This document shows positions 23,936 through 34,289 of a DNA stretch of 64,000 nucleotides, one piece after another (position 1 is the stretch's first letter; the number at the start of each line of letters is the position of its first letter). The stretch spans positions 992,001 through 1,056,000 of the forward strand of contig JARWIR010000094.1 of the NCBI GenBank assembly GCA_029959085.1. Direction: 5' to 3'. This DNA is from Nemophila menziesii. Its lineage: Eukaryota; Streptophyta; Magnoliopsida; Boraginales; Hydrophyllaceae. The notes below the pieces were generated by a model. That model saw only the letters and a program-made list of their open reading frames with translations. It made no database searches and was not told the DNA's origin. A program made the translations under genes and the position numbers.

Positions 23936-24614
23936 TTTTTTTTTATCAAACCTACCATTTTATTTCCACAAAATGACAAGTACAAATCAAACTCCTACTT
24001 GTTTTTGACTAATAAACAAGCATGGTTAGGGAAACAAACCATATACAACATTTACTAGAAAGTAAACCTATCAACTTGCAAGACAACCTAAACAACCATT
24101 GCTAGAAAAATAAATCAAAGTAAAAACACCTATACAACTATTGCTAGGAAATTAAACCCTATACAACAATTTCTAAAGACTTATACTCGGTCCAAGCTCC
24201 AAGCTATCTTTCTTGATCTTCTTGCTCTTCTCCCTTTAGTACTCCGTGTAGCTTCCATCTTGCTACCAATCTCATATTCTCATCACTCCTCTTAAATAAC
24301 TTTCTATTCCAAAGTGTGTATTGAACATCTTTCACAACTATTTTCACAATATCCTCATATTTAGGATGCATCTTCTTAAACTCTTTTTTATTCCTCACAT
24401 CCCAAATACAATAAAGAAAGCTAAGGAAAGTAATATTTGATATGGTATCTTTTAAGGTGTTACCATCAAACTTAAGTATAAAATCAAGCCTTTCCTCCCA
24501 AGTATTACCCGAGTTGTGCCAACTATGAAGGGCAAAAATCTCCTTCCAAGCCAAATTAGTGAATTTGCAATTCACAAATAAGTGATCCCTTGATTCATGT
24601 TCTTCAAAGCAAAC
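23936..24614 (-). mobile_element. 5'-truncated LINE insertion with target duplication
   Basis: 679-bp insert in minus orientation. A poly-A tail (T run at 23936-23944) marks its 3' end. The flanks are CCATTGTTCTCA (23924-23935) and CCATTATTCTCA (24615-24626), a 12-bp target duplication with one mismatch. Copy C holds the corresponding empty site at about 42680-42690 (TTATTGTTCTCACTGTC). Confidence 0.88.
24204..24614 (-). pseudogene. LINE reverse transcriptase C-terminus (zf-RVT region)
   Basis: About 137 codons open on the minus strand, ending at 24204. The first part, CFEEHESRDHLFVNCKFTN followed by LAWKEIF, has the E-x-x-x-HLF-x-x-C pattern of the zinc-binding C-terminal domain of plant non-LTR reverse transcriptases. 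The upstream polymerase and endonuclease domains are absent because the element is 5'-truncated. The apparent start (MRIM) comes from the flanking target site, not from the element. Dead on arrival. Confidence 0.8.
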
Positions 24615-24949
24615 CATTATTCTCATTGTCTTTGTTTTTCCACATTGCTTCGTTATTCCACATTGATTCGTCGTTATTTTATTTCTTTTTTTTTGATTAC
24701 TTACCTTTTAGGTTTTTTTTAATTTAATAATCAGATTCTTCTTTAGCACATTAATAAAGGGTTCAAATCTTGTCAACTACTAGTACCCAATCTCTCATTC
24801 ATTAGTTACTTTACTCGTTCTCTATCTCTCTTGAGAAGTGTTGAGACTTTTCATAATCCAATGTCATAAATTTTATAAGTTCATATTAATTGCTCATTTT
24901 CTATTTTTCAATCCATATTTTTTATCTGTATTGTATATTCGTTGTCTAA

Positions 24950-26537
24950 GTTTTAAGGTTTTTTCTATTTAGTATATTTCATTTATTTTCTAATCGTGTC
25001 TTGGGTCTTTCTCGGCTTGCATGTGAAAACTCCTCTTAAAGGAAAGAAAGGGAGTATTGTAATTCAATTAGAAAAATTGGATGAGTTAGAAGTTAAACTT
25101 CAACATCTCATGTGATTAAGAGTTTCTTTGTGGTTGACAAGGCATTTCATATGTTGTGTGAAAGGAAAATGGGTTCCAAAACTATTGGGTTTGTCTCAAG
25201 TGAGGAAGATATGTATCTGAGTGTAATATTCTTGTCAAGTGTGATATTTTGGATAATTCAGGAAATAAGGTGAGTGAACTAAACCTTTGTGATGTGGTTT
25301 TTGAAAATTTGTAGAAGGTTAGTCTAATGATTTTTCCTGATTTTCATGTTGGTAACTCTCATGCTTCCCATCTGAAAGCAATAGAAGGAGGAAACCAAGA
25401 GTTATGTGAGTCTAAAATCTTCCATGATTTATCCTAATATTACGGAAATCAAGGATAGTAACTTCAGTTTTGGGACATTGGAGGCTAGTTATGGTTTACC
25501 TTGACTAATTAAAAGTGTTTTAGAGATGGGGTTTAATACTTTGTCTAGACTTTTGAGATGGAGAGTTTTTCTATGAAGGGGAAGTTTAATGGAAAAATTT
25601 GATTTCAGAAAATTATGAAGAAGGTATTAAGCTTGAATATTTTATCCTCCTCAGATAAAGACTGAAAAGATATTAGTGAATCCTCTTAAAAAATATTGAA
25701 AATGTATTTAATATTTGGAAAGATTGTTTGATAGGACAATTTTAATAAGTCTCCTGATTTCTACATGGTAAAGAGCATGACTCGTATTCCCTAGAAATGT
25801 ATTGGAACACATATTATCAAATATAATATAAATATGAAATTGTTCCACTTTTAAAGTGGAGAAACTTATAACAAGATACTTGAGCAGGTGTGGAATGTTG
25901 GAAGCAAAATTATGTTGTTAAGAAAGAGGGGTCATGGTATGATGCTTGAAAAGATAGATACTAAGAGGTTCCATACTAAAAAAGATTTCACTACAATTGT
26001 AGATAAAGGATGTAGTTTTATATGTGGGTAGTGCAATTCGTGTTGTTGATGAAATGGACGCGATTATTGTTACTAGACTAAGATTGACCTAGTATAGATT
26101 GTGTATTAAAAGTTATATCTCTAAAAACTTAATGCATAAAGTGTATGGTTATATTAATGAAGAAACGTGTCATGATGTTGAAGTGGTTTATGTGTGGTAT
26201 TGCCTACTAAGTGTAGGTTTGTAAGGAAGAAATAATAACACTGCGGATTGCACTAAGAAAAATAAAAACATGGAGGTAAATGTTTAAGCACCATGATAAA
26301 CGATAGTTTCTACATTAAATGTAAGAGAGGTCAATAGGGCCTTCAAGCAACATGAAGTTTCTAAATTCATTAAATAAATTAAAATAGATGTTGTGCGTCT
26401 CCTAGAAACTAAAATGGCAAAATCTAAATATGATGAATTTTATAAACATTTCATTGGTTGAGAATAATGTAATTATTAATTCTTGCATTTCAAAATTGAC
26501 ACTAACAAAAAAAATTTTGGAACACTTGTTTAAGCAT
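24950..26537 (+). pseudogene. L1-type LINE relic, ORF1-like plus start of ORF2, copy A
   Basis: A decayed plus-strand reading line with many stops. An ORF1-like part starts about 25023 (KTPLKGKKGSIVIQL). At about 25890-26020 a short clean stretch reads VWNVGSKIMLLRKRGHGMML. At 26312-26430 comes LNVREVNRAFKQHEVSKFI and then IDVVRLLETKM, which matches the start of the endonuclease domain of plant L1 ORF2 (WNVRGLN...KEV...LLETK). It ends abruptly at 26537, where block copy B starts. Copy C has the same relic at 43040-44000, cut earlier. Confidence 0.6.
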
Positions 26538-28110
26538 TGGGTGAACTGTTATTGAACACTAAGTGCTACATCAAACACCGAGCACATTATTATACCATTG
26601 AAAAACATATTTAGCACAAGATTTCAAAAGTTAACACTGAAAAATAACGAAACATTTTATTTTTTATTAATACACTAACCAATATACACTGAGAGCTTTG
26701 ACCTTGACACACGGGTTAAAAATATTATAATAAAAAAAGCTTACTATATTATTGATAAGACTGAAATAGTTACCGGGTCCCTCATTAGAGGCCAACCTAG
26801 TTCCTGTACCAAACATTTCTTGAAATCACGAATGTTCAGTACTAATCCTTCGATCAAGCTCCTCGAGCGTACAATATGGATCTGTTCTATAAACATTCGA
26901 GATCCATTTCATCTTCCTCTTCCATTTTATCTTCAGCTGGACATCTTTTAACAGAGGGACTTTGACAGCAATCAAGAAAAAGGGTAAAATGCAATTTTTG
27001 TTATGAGAGTGTGATCAAGTAGTCGAGGTAAAATATAACATAGTTAATCTTTGTTTCAAAAGCTTCAGATTTGACACAATTAACAGAATAAACTATGATC
27101 TTTGATGTAATCTTCAAGTAAATAAATGAAAATTTAAAAGGAAGAATCCTAGACATATTTTCTTCTGATTCAATGTACTTTGTCAAGTATGGGATCAGTG
27201 GTTTTAATAAAAAGAAAAGGTTATTATGTGTAATATATGGACCTATAATGTATTTAGGTTTTAACCCGTAAGGGTTAAAAATCTGAAAGTTAAATTAGAA
27301 TGACATAAATATTGAATTACAATAGCTAAATTGTATAAATAAGTAACTCAATGCATGCTAAAAATGAACAAAAAATTTATATTACAAATAAGGCTTATAG
27401 ATTTCTACTATGAAGACCTAGAGTATTTTATTCCCTCGCCATTTTTTTCCAAATACATTTTTTTTCCGACAAATTCGCATTGAATAACATTCTCAGCTTT
27501 GAATTATTTTTGCAAACTTAAAATAGAGAAAATTATCCCAGAAAAGAAAGTTACCAATAAGAGGGTGCTATTCTAAGAGTAAGCTTGTAAAAAATTAGGC
27601 ATAAAAAACAGCACATTAAGAATCATGAGGATAAGTGTTCGATCAATGAAAAATCAACCACAAACATCAGTGGGTCTAGCAACAAATAAAGAAGTCTCGT
27701 GTAACAAGATTGATTTTTCTACAGTTACAAAATTAACCATTAATTCGATGTTCTTTGTTTAGGTTTTCGTAAAAGTTATTTGGAAACTGTTAGGTAAATT
27801 AAAAATTAAAGGTAGAGCATGATATATTATAAAGTTAGGTTTGGGTTTGATAATTTCTGAGAATCTTGATTGTAATGTTATAGAATTTAGTTTTTGTTCC
27901 ATGGATTAAGTTTAAGTGGTGCATATTTAAGTTAAACATGCATTTATATCCTACAAGTTGTTTTGTAATGAAATTATTTTATCTTTAGATAAAAAATGTC
28001 TAAATCTCTTTAAAATATTACTTCTTTTCTAATAAGATTACCTAGTTAGTTGAGAAAATTTTGTTAGAAAGCAAAAGGTGAGTGGGACATAGCCCCTAAT
28101 AGGGCTGCAC
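26538..28110 (+). repeat. Block head, copy B
   Basis: 1.55 kb aligned to 12305-13850 with scattered substitutions and small indels. It ends where copy A continues into the GMI1-like fragment and B into its private segment (after AGGGCTGCACATTAAAACC). Confidence 0.8.
26835..26978 (-). pseudogene. Minus-strand coding-like fragment with CTLEELDRR
   Basis: Read on the minus strand this stretch gives VKVPLLKDVQLKIK, then WISNVYRTDPYCTLEELDRR and a stop shortly after. CTLEELDRR is also a hallmark word of the HAPLESS 8-like proteins that the other gene fragment in this block resembles, so it may be a second, older and inverted piece of a related gene. In copy A (12611-12740) the same stretch has lost 13 bp and reads CTLKEQEV instead. 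Assignment weak. Confidence 0.3.
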
Positions 28111-29571
28111 ATTAAAACCGCAAAACCTCACTAAATCGACCTAACACATAGTTTATAGTGGACCTAATTTTTTATGGTTTTGGTTTTTGACCCAATTTTT
28201 TTATATAACCCTAGCTATAAAAACAGTGAGACTTATCTGCTCGTCCTTTCTAGTTTCGCGCTAAACTTTCTCTTTGCCCTACAAATTTATCTCCATCCTT
28301 CAATGTGTTCTCTTGAGAAACTCTAAAGAAAATTATTTAATCTAATCAAATTTGTGTCATATCTATCTTGTTATCCCTATAAATCTAATTCTGCTACCTT
28401 GATACTTTCCTCTGCGGATTTGCACTATTCTTATGGTAGTTATGATGATTTTTATCAATATTTCCAGCAAGGTGTTTTCTCTTTTTTATTCTTTTATGTT
28501 CTAGATTATTTATTTTAGTTTCATTTATTTGGATCTATTAATTTTTTGTTGTATAATTTTTATTAATTTAGGGTGTCTATATTTTTAATTTTGTATTAAT
28601 TCATCAGTCAAACAGCGTGGTACAATTCATTTTGGATAATATTCTTGTTTCTAAACTAATAATTAATTAAGTTTTTGTAATTTGTATATTTATGTATTAT
28701 AATGCTTGTCTGTTGTCATGTTTCTTTTTCTTTCTCTATGGTTTATAGATAAAGGCATGTCTTTATTGGTTGAAATAAAAAACTGCTTGTATTGAATTAG
28801 TACAAAATTTAAAAAATAATTTTGGTTAAAATATTCATGTAGAAACATTAGATGAGGTTGTTGATACTTACCTCCGTATCATCAAGAGTTATTTATTGTT
28901 GTTTAGGTTAATTACTTGCTTTAAATACTTAGATCCTTATAGTATCTTTTATTTAATATGTTGTTACATCTGTTTAATTATTATACAAAATAATTCTTAA
29001 GCAAAAAGTTAACAGATGAAGGATTATGGTAATTGTATTTTTACCTTTAATCGTTATTCATTTGATTATTTAGTAATAGCGTTAAGTTTTAGATTATAAG
29101 AAGTCTAAAGATGTAAGAATATGACAAAGATATGTATGAGCCATAAAATTATGAAATTTTAGTTCCTTCATAACTCAGTGGTTTAGAAGAATAAAAGCAT
29201 AGACTAGAATTGAATATTTGGAATATTATTAGATTTAAAATTAATTTTTTTTACAGAAATTTGCACCATTGGTCTATGTGTTATGCAAATTAATAAAATA
29301 TACCCGTCGTTTAAAATGTATGTGTTATGTAAATTAATCAAATATACCGTCTTTCAAAATGTAGCAATTATATAGGGGTATTTTCGCAACGATAATACAA
29401 GGGTATATTTGTTACTCTTTGAAATACATGGTTTTTATTCTTGGATAATAACATATTTTTATTAAAAATTATCTAAGGTAACCTTGTACTACATTAAAGC
29501 TTCCGATTTTTAATACTTAGTTGATTTTTCATTACAATTTGCGAGTCCATATTACTATCTAACTTGGAGTT
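28111..29571 (+). other. Copy-B-specific segment, possible 5' part of a transcription unit
   Basis: Absent from copy A. After the promoter at 28207 comes a pyrimidine-rich leader-like stretch and, at about 28380-28470, an open stretch reading SADLHYSYGSYDDFYQYFQQ before a CAAG|GTG donor-like site. This may be an exon, but it is short and unidentified. From 28480 to 29571 the sequence is AT-rich with no recognisable gene. Two near-copies of a GTGTTATG(C/T)AAATTAAT word lie at 29277 and 29331. Confidence 0.35.
28207..28223 (+). promoter_or_regulatory. Telo-box + TATA promoter upstream of the inverted repeat
   Basis: AACCCTAG (28207-28214) is followed two bases later by TATAAAAA (28216-28223). 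It points toward the inverted GMI1-like repeat 1.45 kb downstream. The spacing between the two motifs is much tighter than in the satellite promoters (2 bp against 18 bp). Confidence 0.45.
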
Positions 29572-29671
29572 TATCTTGGCTTATAATGTCATTAATTAAA
29601 AAAATAGTTAATATCACAATCTATAATTCAATTTTCGTTTAATATAGGTACCTTGAGTGTAATATTTACTA
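29572..29671 (+). repeat. Stray copy of the zinc-finger gene intron
   Basis: Matches 17690-17790 and 31765-31860 (AATTAAAAAAATAGTTAATA, later TTTAATATAGGTACCTTGAG). It directly abuts the outer edge of the inverted GMI1-like fragment. Confidence 0.75.
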
Positions 29672-30304
29672 ATATAAACTTCAAGTCGGCAAAGGCTGTC
29701 TCGAATGTATATTCTGAAGGCAGCTCCATTAATAAATTTGTATGTGGGGAAAGATCCATATATTCTGTCATAGCAAATTATGAACACACTCAGTATTAGT
29801 ATAATGCACACATATGTTAAAGAAATAGTAATGATTTAGAATGTATGTAAATGTACAAACTTCGAATGTACTAGATTCTTTCAATCCATCCTGTTACAAA
29901 CCAAAATACAGAATAAGAATTTAGACCTTTTTCATAATGTAAACTACTAAAGGACAATAGTTTTAATGACAAAAACATTGTCAAACCTTGAGCAAGTGCC
30001 TATTACACTTCTGCTTGAATATTCTGAGATCATTTTTGTTCCAAATCTCTGTGTCATGTAAATCCTCAACAAAATGTAAATCATTGCTGCTCCAATTCAC
30101 TAGTCTTTGGGTTTTTAGAATCTGAATCTTTCATATATTCTTGTTTTACCACATCAACAAACTCATTCAATGGAATTTCATTGCGAGTTTTATTTACTTT
30201 TACTTCCACACTCTTACCATTCGGAAAAAGTACACAGAAATTGAAAATCTTTTCTAATTCATTGACATTAGGCAGAAGTGCGGGTATTTTCCGAAATCCT
30301 TGAG
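29672..30304 (-). pseudogene. GMI1-like gene fragment, inverted copy
   Basis: Same three exons as copy A, on the minus strand. Exon a about 30304-29987: FNFCVLFPNGKSVEVKVN. A one-base insertion near 30110 shifts the frame to a stop after ELEQQ. Exon b 29890-29861 (30 nt): DGLKESSTFE, with good CAG| and |GTTTG sites. Exon c 29764-29678: NIWIFPH-type drift of the NMWDLTP word (read DLSPHTNLLMELPSEYTFET), then AFADL. The exon c donor is lost by a 5-bp deletion. The FETA...ADL word is closer to the family consensus than in the other copies, so this is a separate capture or a less-drifted relative. Forms one arm of the inverted repeat with 30345-30975. Confidence 0.65.
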
Positions 30305-30346
30305 AAGAAGAATACCCGCACTTGAGGATAAGAAAGACCTGCACTT

Positions 30347-30958
30347 ATGCCTAATATCAAGAAGATATCATGTTATGACTTAGAAAAGATCTTCAATTTC
30401 CGTGTACTTTTGACTAATGGTAAGAGTGTGGAAGTAAAAATAAATGAAACTCGCAATGAAACTCTATTGAATGAGTTTGTTGATGTGGTAAAACAAGATT
30501 ATACGAGAGATTCAGAGTCTAAAAATATCCAAAGACAGGTGAACTGGAGCAGCGATGATTTACATTTTGTTGAGGATTTACATAACACAGAGATTCGAAA
30601 CAAAATGGATCTCAGGATCTTTAAGCAGAAGTGTAGTAAGCTTTTGCCCAACGTTTGACAATGTTTTTGTCATTAAAATCAATGTCCTTTAGTAGTTTAC
30701 ATTATGAAAAAATTCTAAGTTCTCATTCTATGTTTTGGTTGGTAACAGGATGGATTGAAGGAATCTAGTACATTCGAGGTTCGTATATTTACATACATTT
30801 TAATTTTTTTTAACAAATTAGTGCATTATACTAATATTAATACTCAGTGTGTTCTTAATTTGCTATGACAGAATATGTTGGATCTTACCCCACATACAGA
30901 TTTATTAATGGAGCTGCCTTCAAAATATACATTTGAGACAACCCTTGCTGACTTGATA
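30347..30958 (+). pseudogene. GMI1-like gene fragment, copy B, exons in frame
   Basis: Best-kept gene fragment of the window. Exon a to 30652 has FNFRVLLTNGKSVEVKIN and a donor AAC|GTTTG. Exon b 30749-30778 (acceptor ACAG, donor GAG|GTTCG) reads DGLKESSTFE. Exon c 30872-30958 (acceptor ACAG, donor GATA|GTAAGT) reads NMLDLTPHTDLLMELP, then FETTLADLI. All junctions are phase 0, so the spliced frame is open: STFE joins NMLDLTP exactly as in GMI1-like proteins. There is no start codon, and nothing after LADLI (the DNS of the GHKL ATP site would follow in the next exon). The right-arm strand is sense. Host role of the family: chromosome structure and repair. Confidence 0.72.
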
Positions 30959-31124
30959 GTAAGTTTATATAATTCATTTAACAAATCCAATTTAGTGATT
31001 TGGAAGAGGCCAAAGGCTTCAACCCCATTTGTGGAGTTGGTGTTTTCACTTCAAATCTTTGTAATATGATAAGACAATTCTCAAAATTGTAAATATTTTT
31101 TCCACCATGGTAAAGAAAGATTAT

Positions 31125-31354
31125 GTGCCCGTTTAGAAGTGTTTTTCTAGAAAAACACTTAAAAGTATATTTAAAACTTTTAAAGTGTTTTAAACCCGGA
31201 AAAACACTTTTATGAGAAACACTAAATATGTGCTTCTTAAAAAAATATTTAAAGTGATTTTAGATGTCAAACTTATATTTAATAATTTTTTTAAATTTTA
31301 ATTTTTATTCAAAAAGCGCTTTTTTCTTTTAGAATACGCACTTCCAAATACGTC
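31125..31354 (+). mobile_element. MITE, copy B
   Basis: Orthologue of the MITE at 16046-16275, with the same termini (GTGCCCGTTTAGAAGTG; right end CACTTCCAAATACGTC). The shared position shows that insertion preceded duplication of the block. Confidence 0.65.
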
Positions 31355-32276
31355 TTATATCGTATTAAATATTTTTAAAATAATAATATATTATTTATAA
31401 ACTAAATCTTCCCATTTCCAAAAGGGTGGGCGCGGTAAGAGTATTAAAGAAAAGTCCCAAACAATAGTTTAATTACATAAAATTGAGAATTTTATCTTTG
31501 ATATATGTTTAGAGTAAAAAGTAGTGTACAAAAATTTACAGCCCAATATATTTATTTTTGAAAATATTATACTTGTTAGATTTGTATTAACCATAATTTT
31601 TATCTTAATTTCGAGTCATTCGAAAGATGAATTATTTTGAGTCATTCTTATGGACCTTCCCCAAGTGTTTCTGAATCTTCACTTGGGCATTCGACGTTTA
31701 AAAAGAAAATTATTTTATATGTACGAATATTTTTCATTTGTATAATTAAATATATATTGACTTATATTGTCATTAATTAAAAAAATAGTTAATATCAAGA
31801 CTTATAATTAATTTTTTGTTTAATATAGGGACCTTGAGTGTAATATTTCATAATATAAAGACATACAGTGCATTTAAGTCCCATAATATAAAATTTTACT
31901 TTCTTGATTTAGAAAATATAAAAAAAAAAATTAATTTGTCCCATAATCTTTGTGAAAATTAGATCCTATAATACCTTTATATAATGTAACAGAGTATTGT
32001 ACTTTCCTTTTTAATCATTAATCATTAATCATTATATACAACAAGTGTATATAATGGTGCTGGTTTACATATTTTTGGGCTAATTAGGAACGGATAAACT
32101 CATCAATTAAAGAAAAGAAAAATGTCAAGACGTTGGATTCTCATAGTTGCATTTTGACATTGCTAGTTATATGTTTATGTGTCATATTTTTACCTTAAAA
32201 AATTTCTAGAAGCGTTGACTCCTAAGCTCCCATATATTTTTATCCCCCTCTTAATTTAATTTTGGATCCGCCTCTA
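31355..32276 (+). other. Promoter-deleted intron region of the zinc-finger gene, copy B
   Basis: Matches 16276-16530, then after a deletion of about 1 kb matches 17503-18045, then after a second deletion (the Helitron region) matches 22300-22538, including the old hAT right end GGATCCGCCTCTA at 32261-32273. The TATA and leader present in copies A and C are missing. Confidence 0.6.
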
Positions 32277-32570
32277 ATGATACAACTCTTAACATGCATA
32301 TGGATAAATGTCATCTTAGTAAATTTGTTGGGACAACACAAATAGTGGCACGTAAGCTACAGACTAAGCGACCAAATATGCGATCCATTGCGGACATTTA
32401 TGCATCAACCCTGCCTTGTATACAGTGAGGGGAACAACTTTGCCATCAACAGATTGATCCCCAAGGTGACATCGATAGGAAAGGGAAGAGACACGTGGCT
32501 GAAGAACCTGAAATTAGCAATTCTCGTAAAGGAAGTAAACTACTTGGACGTAGACACTAGGTATAATATT
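32277..32570 (+). pseudogene. HAPLESS 8-like zinc-finger gene fragment, copy B
   Basis: Reads TLNMHMDKCHLSKFVGTTQ and later MRSIADIYAST, then a deletion of about 45 bp removes most of CTLEEL and the following repeat. The basic tail is recognisable only after frame changes. The exon ends at the donor CACTAG|GTATAA (32570/32571). The CPIC half of the zinc knuckle is absent. Non-functional. Confidence 0.45.
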
Positions 32571-33141
32571 TTTCTTCTTTATTGATTAATAGACTTCATG
32601 ATCCTCGTTAACTTTCAGTTGGTCCCTGGTTATTTAAGATTATCATCGTAATTTTTTATTTATATTATATGTTTGTATATTTTGTTGCTTATATGATATA
32701 ATACAAGTTACTTTTTACAATATATGGACTTATAGTAAGAGTAATTTAAAAAAAAACATGTAGTTTCATTTTTGCATATGACCCTATAATGCAATTTTTT
32801 AATAAGTTCAATTGGTCTCGTATTTTTTTAGCATATTTTTTTAAGATTTTACTTTTAGTATTTGCATGATCATTTTGTTATATATGGGATAAATATAGGG
32901 TATTGTATAATATAGGGACTTATAGTGTGAATATATAAAAAACAGTTTTTTTCAATTTTTGCATATTATAGGGACCTATAGTGCAATTAATGTAAAATAA
33001 AATATATCATTACCCCAAACCCCGTAGACCCTTATAGAAATATCTTGATCCACTTGATCCACTATTAATATTATCTAAATGATTTGAATTATTCAAACAG
33101 AAAAATAATGAAAAGAATAATGAGTCTTATCCTGGGAACAC
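32571..33141. other. Intron-like AT-rich DNA, copy B
   Basis: Aligns with 22861-23420 and 41155-41743. It contains only AT-rich intron-like sequence with recurring GGGAC-TTATAGTG words, and no gene. Confidence 0.5.
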
Positions 33142-33360
33142 ATTTTTTACCAAGAGATTAGATTTGCTGCTAAAGAGATCTAAATTTGGTAGTGAGTGCG
33201 TAGATAATCAGTTGTCGAAGATGATTTCGCCCCAAACTCTTGGAGAATGTTTGGTTTTTGGAACCGATTATCCGAGATTTCACATTGAACCGGAGGTTGA
33301 GCTGAACCTTGAGATACCTCGTCCACAGGGTCATATCTACCCCCATACTGAATGTGCATA
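33142..33360 (+). pseudogene. Unidentified exon downstream of the zinc-finger exon, copy B
   Basis: Open on the plus strand from about 33142 to the TAA at 33358-33360: FFTKRLDLLLKRSKFGSE, then QLSKMISPQTLGECLVFG, then FHIEPEVELNLEIP and a Pro/His-rich end PRPQGHIYPHTECA. GC content and codon pattern are clearly higher than the flanks, and a homologous but broken version exists in copy C (41744-41960), so it is likely the last coding exon of the captured gene. Family not recognised. Confidence 0.45.
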
Positions 33361-33375
33361 AATTTATGGTCAACA

Positions 33376-34289
33376 AAAAACTGTTTTGAGTAATTAGAAG
33401 TTTTAGGATATTATAAATGATACTCTTAACACGAAATAGATGCTAAAATGCTTAAAAAATGTATGTGAGTAATTGTAATGACTTTTTTCCATCTTTATTT
33501 TGTGATGATTATGAAATCCGAAATTAATAGGTGTTATTAGGGTGTGTTTTAGGTTAGATTGATTTTGATGCTTGATAATGAAACAAATAATGGTAGAATT
33601 GTAGGGTTTTATTAAAGTTTTTTAGGATTTAAAAAAAATAAAAATTAATAATGTGAAAATAAAAATTGCATCTAATTTGAGTTTTTGTGGCCTAAAAGTG
33701 TGTAAAAAAATTATAGGGATCAAATTGCAATTTTAAAAATATTAAAACACCATCTTGGAATTAATTAGGAATCTTTATGATATTAAAAGGACTAAAAACA
33801 AATTACTACAAAAATTTAAATTTATATATTGGGACTAAGATGCAATTTTACATGAACATTAAATATAAAAAAATGAATTAAAATGGATTTTTTAAAATAA
33901 ATGAAAAAACAAACTTGTATATTTAAAAATTGAATACTTCGAAAAAAATAACAATTTATCAAAAAAGTTTAAAAATAAAAAAAATGACCAATTTGTAAAT
34001 TTAACAAATAGTTAAAAATAAAATTTTTCTCTTCTTTATTTATTACTGTATGACTAATATAATTTTTTCTGTAATACAGATTGTATTTGGTTTGAATATT
34101 GGATGTATTATTTTGATTTTAGAGTTATCTAATTTAATTCATTTATTTTATTTGTTATTGTAATATTTATTTTGTATGTAATTTGTATTTAAATTGTATT
34201 TAATTTATATTTCATTTGTAATAATTAGGTGATGTAATAATTTTGATTTAATTATTATTTATCACTTTTAAATAAATTGCAAAATATTA
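33376..34289. other. AT-rich stretch, no gene
   Basis: A/T-dominated sequence with repeated phrases such as GGGACTAAGATGCAATTTTA. This suggests old LTR-retrotransposon or transposon non-coding sequence, but no ends were found. Confidence 0.5.

Larger units (their letters stand above)
12305..26537 (+). repeat. Composite block, copy A
   Basis: Longest of three direct copies. The order is head, GMI1-like fragment, MITE, zinc-finger gene fragment, intron-like DNA and L1 relic. Compared with B and C it carries about 7 kb of extra insertions (1.37 kb at 14670-16043, nested hAT/Helitron/hAT at 18301-22538, LINE at 23936-24614). It lacks the exon present at 33142 (B) and 41744 (C): the sequence jumps there from AAGTCTTATT straight to ATGCGCCATAATTC. 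Confidence 0.85.
29672..30975. repeat. Near-palindromic inverted repeat, arms about 630 bp
   Basis: Left arm 29672-30304 is the reverse complement of the right arm, about 30345-30975, with exons and introns in the same order and scattered mismatches. The spacer is about 40 bp and contains its own perfect 12-bp inverted pair, AGTGCGGGTATT (30277-30288) and AATACCCGCACT (30311-30322), with a 22-base loop. A transcript through it would fold into a long hairpin. Confidence 0.85.
26538..33375 (+). repeat. Composite block, copy B
   Basis: Starts with the same edge as copy A (TTGGGTGAACTGTTATTG). It lacks the Helitron, the young hAT, the 1.37-kb A insert and the L1 relic. It uniquely carries a 2.2-kb segment (about 28110-30340) with a promoter and an inverted second GMI1-like fragment. 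Confidence 0.85.
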
